Source: Bifidobacterium mongoliense DSM 21395 (GTDB taxonomy: Bacteria > Actinomycetota > Actinomycetes > Actinomycetales > Bifidobacteriaceae). From it: 39,248 nucleotides of DNA. Positions within the stretch are counted from its first letter, which is position 1, and every line of letters begins with the position of its first letter. The notes beneath the pieces were generated by a model. It was not told the origin of the DNA. It saw only the letters and a program-made list of their open reading frames with translations, and ran no database searches. The DNA lies in NCBI RefSeq assembly GCF_000741285.1, contig NZ_JGZE01000014.1, positions 1 through 39,248 on the forward strand, written 5' to 3'. Positions 8,398 through 14,842 of this stretch are shown here, in pieces. The position numbers were made by a program, and so were the translations under genes.

Positions 8398-8578
8398 GAA
8401 GACGGTGTCGGCGGGGTCTCTGCGCATCGCTGGACGCCGCTGTATCGCTTGGCATCGCTCGGGCATGACGGCTGGAACGGCGCCCGCACGCGTGTGCGCG
8501 ACGGCGCCCGGCCATGACGGACCTACGCCGTTGTGACAGAGCCGGCATGCGTGTGCGCGACGTCATCCGACTGGTACA
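8398..8578. other. Non-coding gap with a repeated GCGTGTGCGCGAC word
   Basis: No gene is seen. The 13-base word GCGTGTGCGCGAC occurs twice and CATGACGG occurs twice in this short gap, part of the general pattern of short repeats between genes here. Confidence 0.4.
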
Positions 8579-8587
8579 GTGAAGCGC

Positions 8588-9052
8588 ATGACCTCTGACA
8601 GAGACCACGATATTGATGTCGACGCGTTGACATCTCAAGAGATGGTGCGCATCCCGAAAGACGAATTCGCGTATCCGGGTCCGGTTCGCGATGTCCTGGT
8701 CGCCTCGATCCTTGAGGGACGCAAAACCAGCACCGCCTGCCTGCACAGGGAATTCGAAATCCTCGACGAGGAGGCCCCGAAAGCAGGTGATCTCAGGATG
8801 CTCATCGACTCGCATGAGCATGATCTGGCGATTCTGCGCTATACCTCCATCGAAACCAAATGCTTCATCGATGTTGATGACCGCCATGCCATGGATGAGG
8901 GCGAGGGGTACACGGATGCGGCCGGGTGGCGCACAGTCCACGCCGATTTCTGGAATTCCCCGGAGTACCGGGATGAATTCGGTGAGAATTTCACGATTGA
9001 CGACGACACCTTGGTGACGTTGGAACGCTTCGAGGTGGCCCGGCTGCTCTAG
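8588..9052 (+). CDS. ASCH domain protein
   Basis: Small protein of 154 residues with the ASCH fold, related to PUA domains and thought to bind RNA or nucleotides. Features matching the family are the opening PVRDVLVASILEGRKTST with its Gly-Arg-Lys-Thr turn, the acidic GEGYTDAAGWRTVHADFW block, and the closing strand TLVTLERFEVARLL. Some ASCH proteins are amidohydrolases acting on modified cytidines; the sequence alone does not settle the activity. A GTG at 8579 is an alternative start. TACAGT at 8575-8580 could be a -10 box, which would leave almost no 5' leader. It stands alone, with non-coding DNA on both sides. Confidence 0.75.
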   Translation: MTSDRDHDIDVDALTSQEMVRIPKDEFAYPGPVRDVLVASILEGRKTSTACLHREFEILDEEAPKAGDLRMLIDSHEHDLAILRYTSIETKCFIDVDDRHAMDEGEGYTDAAGWRTVHADFWNSPEYRDEFGENFTIDDDTLVTLERFEVARLL

Positions 9053-9333
9053 GGGTCCGGCGCGCCCGGGGCGGCATTCGATGATGTGGTGGAGTGGCGA
9101 CGACCGTGCTCTCGGCGCTCACCGGAGCCGTGTGGGCCTCATGAACGACGTGACTAAGCTCGTCTGCACTCGCCGATGGTCGGTCGTCGTGGACTCGCAT
9201 GACCACGGCGACCCGCGCACCAGATAGGTGGCGCTGATGCTGCAGGTTTACGCCTGGATCCCCGAACAAAAGTGGATAAGGGCGTGTGTTCGCGGTTTTC
9301 CGCTCGTTCTCGGGCCATTGCGAGCGGGTCGTT

Positions 9334-9460
9334 CACTTTGTGTAGTCAATTCCGGATAGCTTCGACTCGACGGCATTGGAGAACGGCAATATACCGCCAA
9401 TTCGTGTGACGGCCTGACTCCGGAAACCGTCGGTGCCCGCAAAAAAGACTACACAAAGTG
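9334..9460. repeat. Element bounded by perfect 14-base inverted repeats
   Basis: CACTTTGTGTAGTC at 9334-9347 is exactly repeated in inverted form at 9447-9460, enclosing 99 bases. Inside are smaller symmetric pieces: ATTGG...CCAAT around CGG...CCG in the middle, and TCCGGA near both ends. No open frame fits. It could be a MITE-like non-autonomous element, a structured RNA, or a pair of protein-binding sites. Which one cannot be decided from one copy. Confidence 0.6.
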
Positions 9461-9520
9461 AGGCAGGGGCCAAATCGTCGGCATGAAGGTCCCGTTTGGC
9501 GCTGTGGAACCCGGCATACG

Positions 9521-9600
9521 CGGGCTCATGGGCGCACGTCTATGCGCCCGAGCTCATGCGCATGCGCCCGCGCTCATGCGCATACGCTCGCGCTCATGAA
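9521..9600. repeat. 20-base degenerate tandem repeats (GCTCATGCGCAT)
   Basis: Units of 20 bases run at 9551-9570 and 9571-9590, continuing into 9591, with weaker copies from 9521. Each carries GCTCATGCGCAT or a near match. No coding role is apparent. Confidence 0.6.
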
Positions 9601-9659
9601 AGGGTGTACTTGCGCACATGAGAGAGCGCTCGCGCGCACCCACGCACCCACGCGCGACC

Positions 9660-9860
9660 AGTTTCGGCTCTGTCGAACGGGGAGCAAAGGCCTCGCGATG
9701 ATCAACAGTGGCAGCGTCGCGGATTTGCTCCACCTTCTCGTACATATCCTGGAACGGCCAGTGGCGGTTCCACTGCAACCAGCTGACCGTACTCTCACCG
9801 GCTCGAGCCGTACCGGGAAGCTTGTTGTAGCAGAATGGGCATGCGGTTGACCAGGCGCAT
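9660..9860 (-). pseudogene. Possible remnant of an unrecognised gene on the minus strand
   Basis: Read leftward from about 9855, the frame gives a stretch that looks protein-like: CPFCYNKLPG, then WLQWNRHWPFQDMYEKVEQI, then DHREAFAPRS. It is rich in Trp, Tyr, His and Met, unlike the usual shadow frames in this GC-rich DNA. There is no good start, and the sequence dissolves into repeats on both sides. I do not recognise the family. It may be the decayed tail of a gene once located beside the arabinose operon, or a chance frame. Confidence 0.25.
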
Positions 9861-9888
9861 TGTTGTAGCGGGACGGGCATGCGGCTGA
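9822..9888. repeat. Direct repeat of 29 bases at 38-base spacing
   Basis: Positions 9822-9850 and 9860-9888 match at 25 of 29 positions. All four differences are transitions (A/G or T/C). The shared core is TTGTTGTAGC...GGGCATGCGG. Confidence 0.7.
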
Positions 9889-9914
9889 TCGGGTTCATAT
9901 CGACACACGCGGGG

Positions 9915-9942
9915 TTGAGTATTCTCCGACGAGCTATACAAT
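9915..9942 (+). promoter_or_regulatory. araB promoter
   Basis: TTGAGT at 9915-9920 and TACAAT at 9937-9942 are separated by 16 bases, a good vegetative-type promoter about 250 bases before araB. The lac-like operator sits immediately downstream. Confidence 0.7.
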
Positions 9943-9954
9943 AGATATCACGAA

Positions 9955-9968
9955 TGTGAGCGCTAACA
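9955..9968 (+). promoter_or_regulatory. LacI-family operator before araB
   Basis: TGTGAGCGCTAACA is a palindrome with a central CG and a single mismatched pair. It differs by one base from the symmetric lac operator core TGTGAGCGCTCACA. Its position just downstream of the promoter suits repression of araBDA. The regulator at 6439-7554, with a LacI-like recognition helix, is the best candidate to bind it. Confidence 0.75.
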
Positions 9969-10194
9969 AGGAAGCTAACGATAAAGTTAAAGATGAAGCT
10001 TGCGACATGGTTCAAGCCACAGGGGTGCAGCCCGCAAGGGAACAGGCCCCGGCGGCGCACGCCACACGTTGCATACCATCTGGCGGCTGAGTCGATGCGC
10101 GGGCATTCGATTCGGATTGGTATGCAGACCGGGCGGCGAACGCGGCGCCACCGGGGCGGCAGGGATACGCGAAGTACACGAAGGAGTGCACGGC

Positions 10195-11997
10195 ATGACA
10201 ACGCAATTGGCCGATTCCACAGTGCCGGAGGCGGGTGCGGGCGGGGATATGGACGCGGATGCGTCCGCCATCGCGACCGCGACCGTGACAGAGACAGAGG
10301 CAGAGAATGCGACTGCGACTACGACCGCGACAGCGCCTGCTACCGGGACCACGCCCGCGGCAGGGAGTGCGACCACGACTGCGACCGCGGCAGGGAATGC
10401 GACCGTTACCGCGATACTCGAGGGCAGGACCTCGCTGGGCATCGAATTCGGCTCCACACGCATCAAGGCCGTGCTGATCGACGACAGCTACCGCACGATC
10501 GCTTCGGGCGATCACGCGTGGGAGAACCATCTCGAGGACGGGTTGTGGACCTACCCCCTGGAGGAGGTGTGGTCGGGTCTGCAGGATGCCTACGCCGCGC
10601 TTGCCGCCCAGGTTCGGGAATCCTACGGCGTGCCGCTCGCCCGCGTCGGAGCGCTCGGGTTCTCGGCCATGATGCACGGCTATCTCGCGTTCGACGCCGA
10701 TGACCAGCTGCTGGTGCCGTTCCGCACGTGGCGCAACACCAACACCGGCGAAGCGCACAGGAGACTCTCGTCGCTGTTTGGCACCAACATCCCCGAGCGC
10801 TGGTCCATTGCGCACCTGTACCAGTGCCTGCTTGACCACGAGGAGCATGTCTCCCGGGTCTCCTTCATGACCACGCTGGCCGGCTACGTGCATTGGCGTC
10901 TGACCGGGCGCAAGGTCATCGGCGTGGGGGATGCCTCCGGCATGTTCCCCATCGACCCGGAGACCCGCACCTGGGAGTCCGCGATGCTCGACCAGTTCGA
11001 CGCGCTCGGCGAGGTCGCCGCCCAGCCGTGGTCGATCCGCGACCTGCTGCCCGAGACCCTGGTCGCCGGAGAGTCGGCGGGGGAGCTGACCGCTGAGGGC
11101 GCGGCGCTCCTCGACCCCAGCGGCACCCTGCGGCCCGGTGTCCCGTTGGCGCCGCCCGAGGGCGATGCGGGCACCGGTATGGTCGCGACCAATGCGGTGC
11201 GGGTCCGCACCGGCAACGTTTCGGCCGGCACGTCGATCTTCGCGACTGTGGTGCTCGAGCACAAGCTCGCCCGCATGCACCCGGAAGTCGACATCGTGGC
11301 CACCCCGGCCGGTGATTTGGCGGGCATGAGCCACGCCAACAACTTCACCTCCGACCTCAACGCCTGGGTGAGGGTCTTCGGCGAATTCGCCAAAGCCGCG
11401 GGCCTCGCCCTCGACCCCGCGGATCTGTACGGCATCCTGTTCAAGGCCGCGGTGAGTGAGGACGCCGACCCCGACGCCGGCGGACTGCTCAACTACTGCT
11501 TCTACTCCGGCGAGTTCCTCGCGCGGCTCGAAGAGGGCCGCCCGGTCTTCGCCCGCGGTCCCGAGGCGCGGATGTCACTGGCCAACTTCATGCGGGCCCA
11601 GCTCTTCGGCGCCTTCTCCCCGGTCAAGATCGGCATGGACGTCATGACCAAGGACGAGGGGGTGCGGGTCGACTCCCTCGTGGGTCACGGCGGCATCTTC
11701 ACGACGCCGAAGGTCGCGCAGCGCATCCTGGCTGCCGCCTTCGACGCCCCCATCACGGTCATGTCCACAGCGGCCGAGGGCGGCGCCTGGGGCATGGCGG
11801 TCCTCGCCGACTACCTGCGTCACGCCGACGTCCCCCTCGCCGACCATCTCGACACCCGCGTTTTCGCCGACGCCCGCTCCACCACCGAGCGGCCCGACCC
11901 CGAGGATCTGGCGGGATTCGAACGCTATTTCGCACGCTTCATCGAAGGTCTGCCCATCGAGCGCGCGGCGGTCAAGGCGATTCCCTTGGAGCGGTGA
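10195..11997 (+). CDS. araB: Ribulokinase, FGGY family, with N-terminal low-complexity arm
   Basis: Phosphorylates L-ribulose to L-ribulose 5-phosphate with ATP in the cytoplasm, step two of L-arabinose use. In the 600-residue protein the ASKHA kinase fold starts with GIEFGSTRIKAV at 82-93; later motifs include the MMHGYLAFD substrate region, GHGGIF at about 497-502 and EGGAWGMAVLADY near 530. The family assignment as araB rests on the kinase fold plus the adjacent araD and araA. Residues about 15-75 are an Ala/Thr-rich arm encoded by degenerate GCGACC-like repeats and are not part of the kinase. The ATG at 10195 follows AAGGAG at 10181-10186; the in-frame start at 10000 lies inside the leader and is rejected. 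It is first in the araB-araD-araA operon. Confidence 0.88.
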   Translation: MTTQLADSTVPEAGAGGDMDADASAIATATVTETEAENATATTTATAPATGTTPAAGSATTTATAAGNATVTAILEGRTSLGIEFGSTRIKAVLIDDSYRTIASGDHAWENHLEDGLWTYPLEEVWSGLQDAYAALAAQVRESYGVPLARVGALGFSAMMHGYLAFDADDQLLVPFRTWRNTNTGEAHRRLSSLFGTNIPERWSIAHLYQCLLDHEEHVSRVSFMTTLAGYVHWRLTGRKVIGVGDASGMFPIDPETRTWESAMLDQFDALGEVAAQPWSIRDLLPETLVAGESAGELTAEGAALLDPSGTLRPGVPLAPPEGDAGTGMVATNAVRVRTGNVSAGTSIFATVVLEHKLARMHPEVDIVATPAGDLAGMSHANNFTSDLNAWVRVFGEFAKAAGLALDPADLYGILFKAAVSEDADPDAGGLLNYCFYSGEFLARLEEGRPVFARGPEARMSLANFMRAQLFGAFSPVKIGMDVMTKDEGVRVDSLVGHGGIFTTPKVAQRILAAAFDAPITVMSTAAEGGAWGMAVLADYLRHADVPLADHLDTRVFADARSTTERPDPEDLAGFERYFARFIEGLPIERAAVKAIPLER

Positions 11998-12020
11998 GGT
12001 GCGGTAGAGCGCGGCGGGGC
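11991..12020 (+). repeat. 10-base repeats at the araB stop codon
   Basis: GCGGTGAGGT, GCGGTAGAGC and GCGGCGGGGC follow one another in 10-base steps starting at 11991. The first contains the araB stop TGA and the second a TAG in the next frame. Confidence 0.55.
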
Positions 12021-12104
12021 GTGCAGGGAACGCTGGGCACGGATTGATCGCCGCAACCGTGCCGACGCCTGCCGCTCCCGATGCAATCCCCCTGACGTCC
12101 CCAC

Positions 12105-12208
12105 GCGAACACGACCGCGAACACGACCGCGAACACGACCGCGAACACGATCACGATCACGACCGCGAACACGACCGCGAACACGATCACGATCACGACC
12201 GCGAACAG
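12105..12208 (+). repeat. 12-base tandem array before araD (VNTR-like)
   Basis: Eight 12-base units plus a partial one fill 12105-12208. With A = GCGAACACGACC, B = GCGAACACGATC and C = ACGATCACGACC, the order is A A A B C A B C then part of A. The block ABC is therefore duplicated as a 36-base unit (12129-12164 and 12165-12200). The array lies in the araB-araD spacer, ending about 45 bases before the araD start. Although the unit is a multiple of three, the araD ribosome binding site shows the array is not translated as part of AraD. Confidence 0.9.
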
Positions 12209-12253
12209 CCCACGAATACACAGTCACAAGTAACCAACGAAAGGAACACCCCC

Positions 12254-12946
12254 ATGGCAACCCTGGCCGATTACGGACCCGAGGTCCGCACCGAAGTCAA
12301 GCAGGTGCGCGAGACCGTCGCCACTCTGCACGAGCAGCTGCTCACCTGGAATCTCGTCGTATGGACGGCGGGCAACGTCTCGCAGCGCCTGCGCACCGCC
12401 GATCTCATGGTCATCAAACCCTCCGGCGTGCGGTACGAATACCTCACGCCCGGCTCGATGGTCGTGTGCGACCTCGACGGCAACGTCGTCGACGGCACCG
12501 AGGCACCCTCGTCCGACACCGCGTCGCACGCCTACATCTACCGGCATATGCCAGAGGTGTACGGCGTCGTGCACACCCACTCCACCTACGCCACCGCCTG
12601 GGCCGCCACCGGGCAGAACATCCCGTGCGGGCTGACGATGATGGGCGACGAATTCGGCGGACCGGTGCCGGTCGGGCCGTTCCGTCTCATCGGCTCGGAG
12701 GCCATCGGGGAGGGCGTCGTCGAAACGCTCAAGCGTTACCCCAAGTCGCCGGCCGTGCTCATGCAGAACCACGGCCCCTTCACCATCGGCAAGGACGGGG
12801 AGGGGGCGGTCAAGGCCGCGGCCATGACCGAAGAGGTCGCGCACACGATGTGGGCCGCGCGCCAGTTGGGCGACATCATCGAGATTCCGCAGGAGGACGT
12901 CGACAAGCTCAACGACCGCTACCAGAACGTGTACGGCCAGCACTGA
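12254..12946 (+). CDS. araD: L-ribulose-5-phosphate 4-epimerase
   Basis: Converts L-ribulose 5-phosphate to D-xylulose 5-phosphate, which in bifidobacteria feeds the phosphoketolase pathway. This is a class II aldolase-fold zinc enzyme, 230 residues (normal length). Visible motifs: GNVSQRL at about 40-46, KPSGVRYEYL, the PSSDT loop, the zinc-binding HTH at 107-109, GDEFGGPVPVGPF, and QNHGPFTIG with the third zinc His at about 173. The ATG at 12254 is set by GAAAGGA at 12239-12245; an in-frame upstream reading from 12044 runs through the tandem array as Arg-Glu-His-Asp repeats and is rejected. The stop codon is repeated three times in 10-base steps. Confidence 0.95.
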   Translation: MATLADYGPEVRTEVKQVRETVATLHEQLLTWNLVVWTAGNVSQRLRTADLMVIKPSGVRYEYLTPGSMVVCDLDGNVVDGTEAPSSDTASHAYIYRHMPEVYGVVHTHSTYATAWAATGQNIPCGLTMMGDEFGGPVPVGPFRLIGSEAIGEGVVETLKRYPKSPAVLMQNHGPFTIGKDGEGAVKAAAMTEEVAHTMWAARQLGDIIEIPQEDVDKLNDRYQNVYGQH

Positions 12947-12970
12947 GTGGCACTGAGTGGCGCTGAGTGG
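12941..12970 (+). repeat. Triple 10-base repeat with a stop codon in every frame after araD
   Basis: CACTGAGTGG, CACTGAGTGG and CGCTGAGTGG occupy 12941-12970. The TGA triplets at 12944, 12954 and 12964 fall in three different frames, so translation is stopped in all frames within about 20 bases. Weaker copies (CACTGAGTACGGCC, CACCGAGTAGGGCC) continue to about 13031. Confidence 0.8.
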
Positions 12971-13069
12971 GGCCGGCGCTACGGCCAGCACCGACCCGGC
13001 CGCCACTGAGTACGGCCGCACCGAGTAGGGCCGACGCCCGCATCCGCTACTTACCTACCGATTCACCAC

Positions 13070-13106
13070 TAATCAACCATCATCAATCCATCAATCAACC
13101 ATCAAC
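13070..13106 (+). repeat. AATCAACCATCA repeats in the araA leader
   Basis: The words AATCAACCATCA and ATCAATCC recur in this short leader, just ahead of the araA ribosome binding site AAGGAG at 13123-13128. Confidence 0.5.
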
Positions 13107-13138
13107 GCCCCGACGACGGGGCAAGGAGCACCATCATC

Positions 13139-14656
13139 ATGACATTCGACAATCCCTTCGAGGGCAAGGAAATCTGGTTCGGCGTCGGATCGCAGGACCT
13201 GTACGGCGAGGAGACGCTGCGCCAGGTCGCGGCCCAGTCCGTCGGAATCGTCGACGCCCTCAATGCGAGCGGTGCCATCCCCGTCAGGCTCGTCCTCAAG
13301 ACGACGCTCAAGTCATCGGACGCGGTCAAGCGCTTCATGGTCGAGGCCACCGCGAGCGAGGCCTGCATCGGCGTCATCACCTGGATGCACACGTTCTCCC
13401 CGGCGAAGATGTGGATCCGCGGCCTCGAAGCGCTGGGCAAGCCCCTGCTGCAGCTCAACACGCAGCACCATCTCGAGATCCCGTGGCAGAGCATCGACAT
13501 GGACTTCATGAACCTCAACCAGGCGGCCCACGGCGACCGTGAGTTCGGCTACATCGTCACCCGGCTGGGCATCCCGCGCAAGATCGTCGTCGGCCACTAC
13601 ACCGATCCGGACGTCGCGGCGCGTATCGGCACGTGGGCCCGCGCCTGTGCCGGCTGGGACGCCTCGAACAGCATGAAGGTCATGCGTTGGGGCGACAACA
13701 TGCGCAACGTCGCCGTCACCGAGGGCGACAAGACCGAGGCCGAGCGCGTCTTCGGCGCCTCGGTCAACACCTGGGCCGTCAACGAGCTCGTCACCTTCGT
13801 CGACGACGTCAAGGACGACCAGATCGAGGCTCTCATCAAGGAATACCGGGAGAGCTACGACATCGCGCCCGAGCTGCTGGCCGACCGGCGCGAGGAGCTG
13901 GTCACCGCCGCCAGGGAGGAGGCGGGCATGGTCAACATGATGAAGGCGTACGGCGCCACCGCCGCCACCGACAATTTCGAGGATCTGGGCACGCTTAGTC
14001 AATTGCCCGGCGTCGGCCCGCAGCGCTTCCCCGAAGCCTACGGGTGGGGCTTCTCCGCCGAGGGCGACTGGAAGACCGCCGTCCTCGTGCGCATCGGCGC
14101 CGTCATGGGCTATGGACTCGAAGGCGGGGCCTCGCTTATGGAGGACTACTCGTACAACTTCGTGCCCGGCCACGAGATGAACATGGGCTCTCACATGCTC
14201 GAGGTCTCGCCGGCCGTCGGCACCATCGGGAGACCAACACTGGAAATCCACCCGCTCGGTATCGGCGGCAAGGCCGATCCCGTGCGCCTGGTGTTCACGG
14301 CCGCTCCGAAGCGCGACGCGGTCGTGGTGTCGATGTCCGACGTCAGGGAGCGGTTCCGTCTGCTCATGAACGTGGTCGACGTCGTCGAACCCGAGGGTTC
14401 CCTCGAGAATCTGCCCTGTGCCCGGGCGTTGTGGAAACCGAGGCCGACCCTCAAGACCTCCGCCGAGTGCTGGCTGCGCGCCGGCGGCTCGCACCACACC
14501 TGCATGACGACCTCGGTCGGGCGTGAGGCGTGGGAGGACTTCGCCCGCATCGCCGGCGTCGAGCTGGCCGTCATCGACGAGCATACGGAGCCGCGCGAGT
14601 TCGAGCGCGACCTCGAGATCAGCGAAATGGTGCACCGTCTCGACAACCGCCACTGA
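13139..14656 (+). CDS. araA: L-arabinose isomerase
   Basis: Interconverts L-arabinose and L-ribulose, the first step of the pathway; a cytoplasmic, metal-dependent enzyme of 505 residues, the usual length. The four active-site residues known from E. coli (Glu306, Glu333, His350, His450) are all present at a constant offset of two: Glu308 in SAEGDW, Glu335 in LMEDYSYNF, His352 in GSHMLEV, and His452 in GGSHHTC. The ATG at 13139 is preceded by AAGGAG at 13123-13128. It is last in the operon, and a bidirectional terminator follows at 14769-14804. The stop-codon region is repeated three times. Confidence 0.97.
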   Translation: MTFDNPFEGKEIWFGVGSQDLYGEETLRQVAAQSVGIVDALNASGAIPVRLVLKTTLKSSDAVKRFMVEATASEACIGVITWMHTFSPAKMWIRGLEALGKPLLQLNTQHHLEIPWQSIDMDFMNLNQAAHGDREFGYIVTRLGIPRKIVVGHYTDPDVAARIGTWARACAGWDASNSMKVMRWGDNMRNVAVTEGDKTEAERVFGASVNTWAVNELVTFVDDVKDDQIEALIKEYRESYDIAPELLADRREELVTAAREEAGMVNMMKAYGATAATDNFEDLGTLSQLPGVGPQRFPEAYGWGFSAEGDWKTAVLVRIGAVMGYGLEGGASLMEDYSYNFVPGHEMNMGSHMLEVSPAVGTIGRPTLEIHPLGIGGKADPVRLVFTAAPKRDAVVVSMSDVRERFRLLMNVVDVVEPEGSLENLPCARALWKPRPTLKTSAECWLRAGGSHHTCMTTSVGREAWEDFARIAGVELAVIDEHTEPREFERDLEISEMVHRLDNRH

Positions 14657-14694
14657 TTGCAGCGCCCACTGATTGCAGCGGCCACTGATTGTGA
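14651..14694 (+). repeat. Triple 16-base repeat with a stop codon in every frame after araA
   Basis: CACTGATTGCAG at 14651 and 14667 and CACTGATTGTGA at 14683 repeat at 16-base spacing. The first TGA is the araA stop. Because 16 is not a multiple of three, the three TGA copies (14654, 14670, 14686) cover all three frames. Confidence 0.8.
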
Positions 14695-14768
14695 CGAGGG
14701 CAGTCGCCGCTGAATCGAGTTCACTCATCACAGCCGGTGTCGTTACGGGTTTCGCCTACGGGCGCAAG

Positions 14769-14804
14769 GAGCCGGCGCCGATCCGCATTGATCGGCGCCG
14801 GCTC
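14769..14804. terminator. Bidirectional terminator between araA and the acyl-CoA ligase gene
   Basis: A perfect 14-base stem: GAGCCGGCGCCGAT at 14769-14782 pairs with ATCGGCGCCGGCTC at 14791-14804 around an 8-base loop. It lies between two convergent genes and can serve both. Confidence 0.85.
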
Positions 14805-14842
14805 TGACATCGGTGATGTCAACGATCGCCCGCATCGTCCCC

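Noticed and set aside
10000..10194. AraB starting at 10000
   Set aside because: This segment is leader sequence just after the operator; AAGGAG before 10195 sets the start.
12105..12208. CRISPR array
   Set aside because: Units are contiguous 12-mers without unique spacers, and no cas genes are present.
12044..12253. AraD extended upstream with Arg-Glu-His-Asp repeats
   Set aside because: The GAAAGGA ribosome binding site and the normal family N terminus place the start at 12254.
13313..14731. Leftward frame opposite araA
   Set aside because: Shadow of a complete araA with all catalytic residues.
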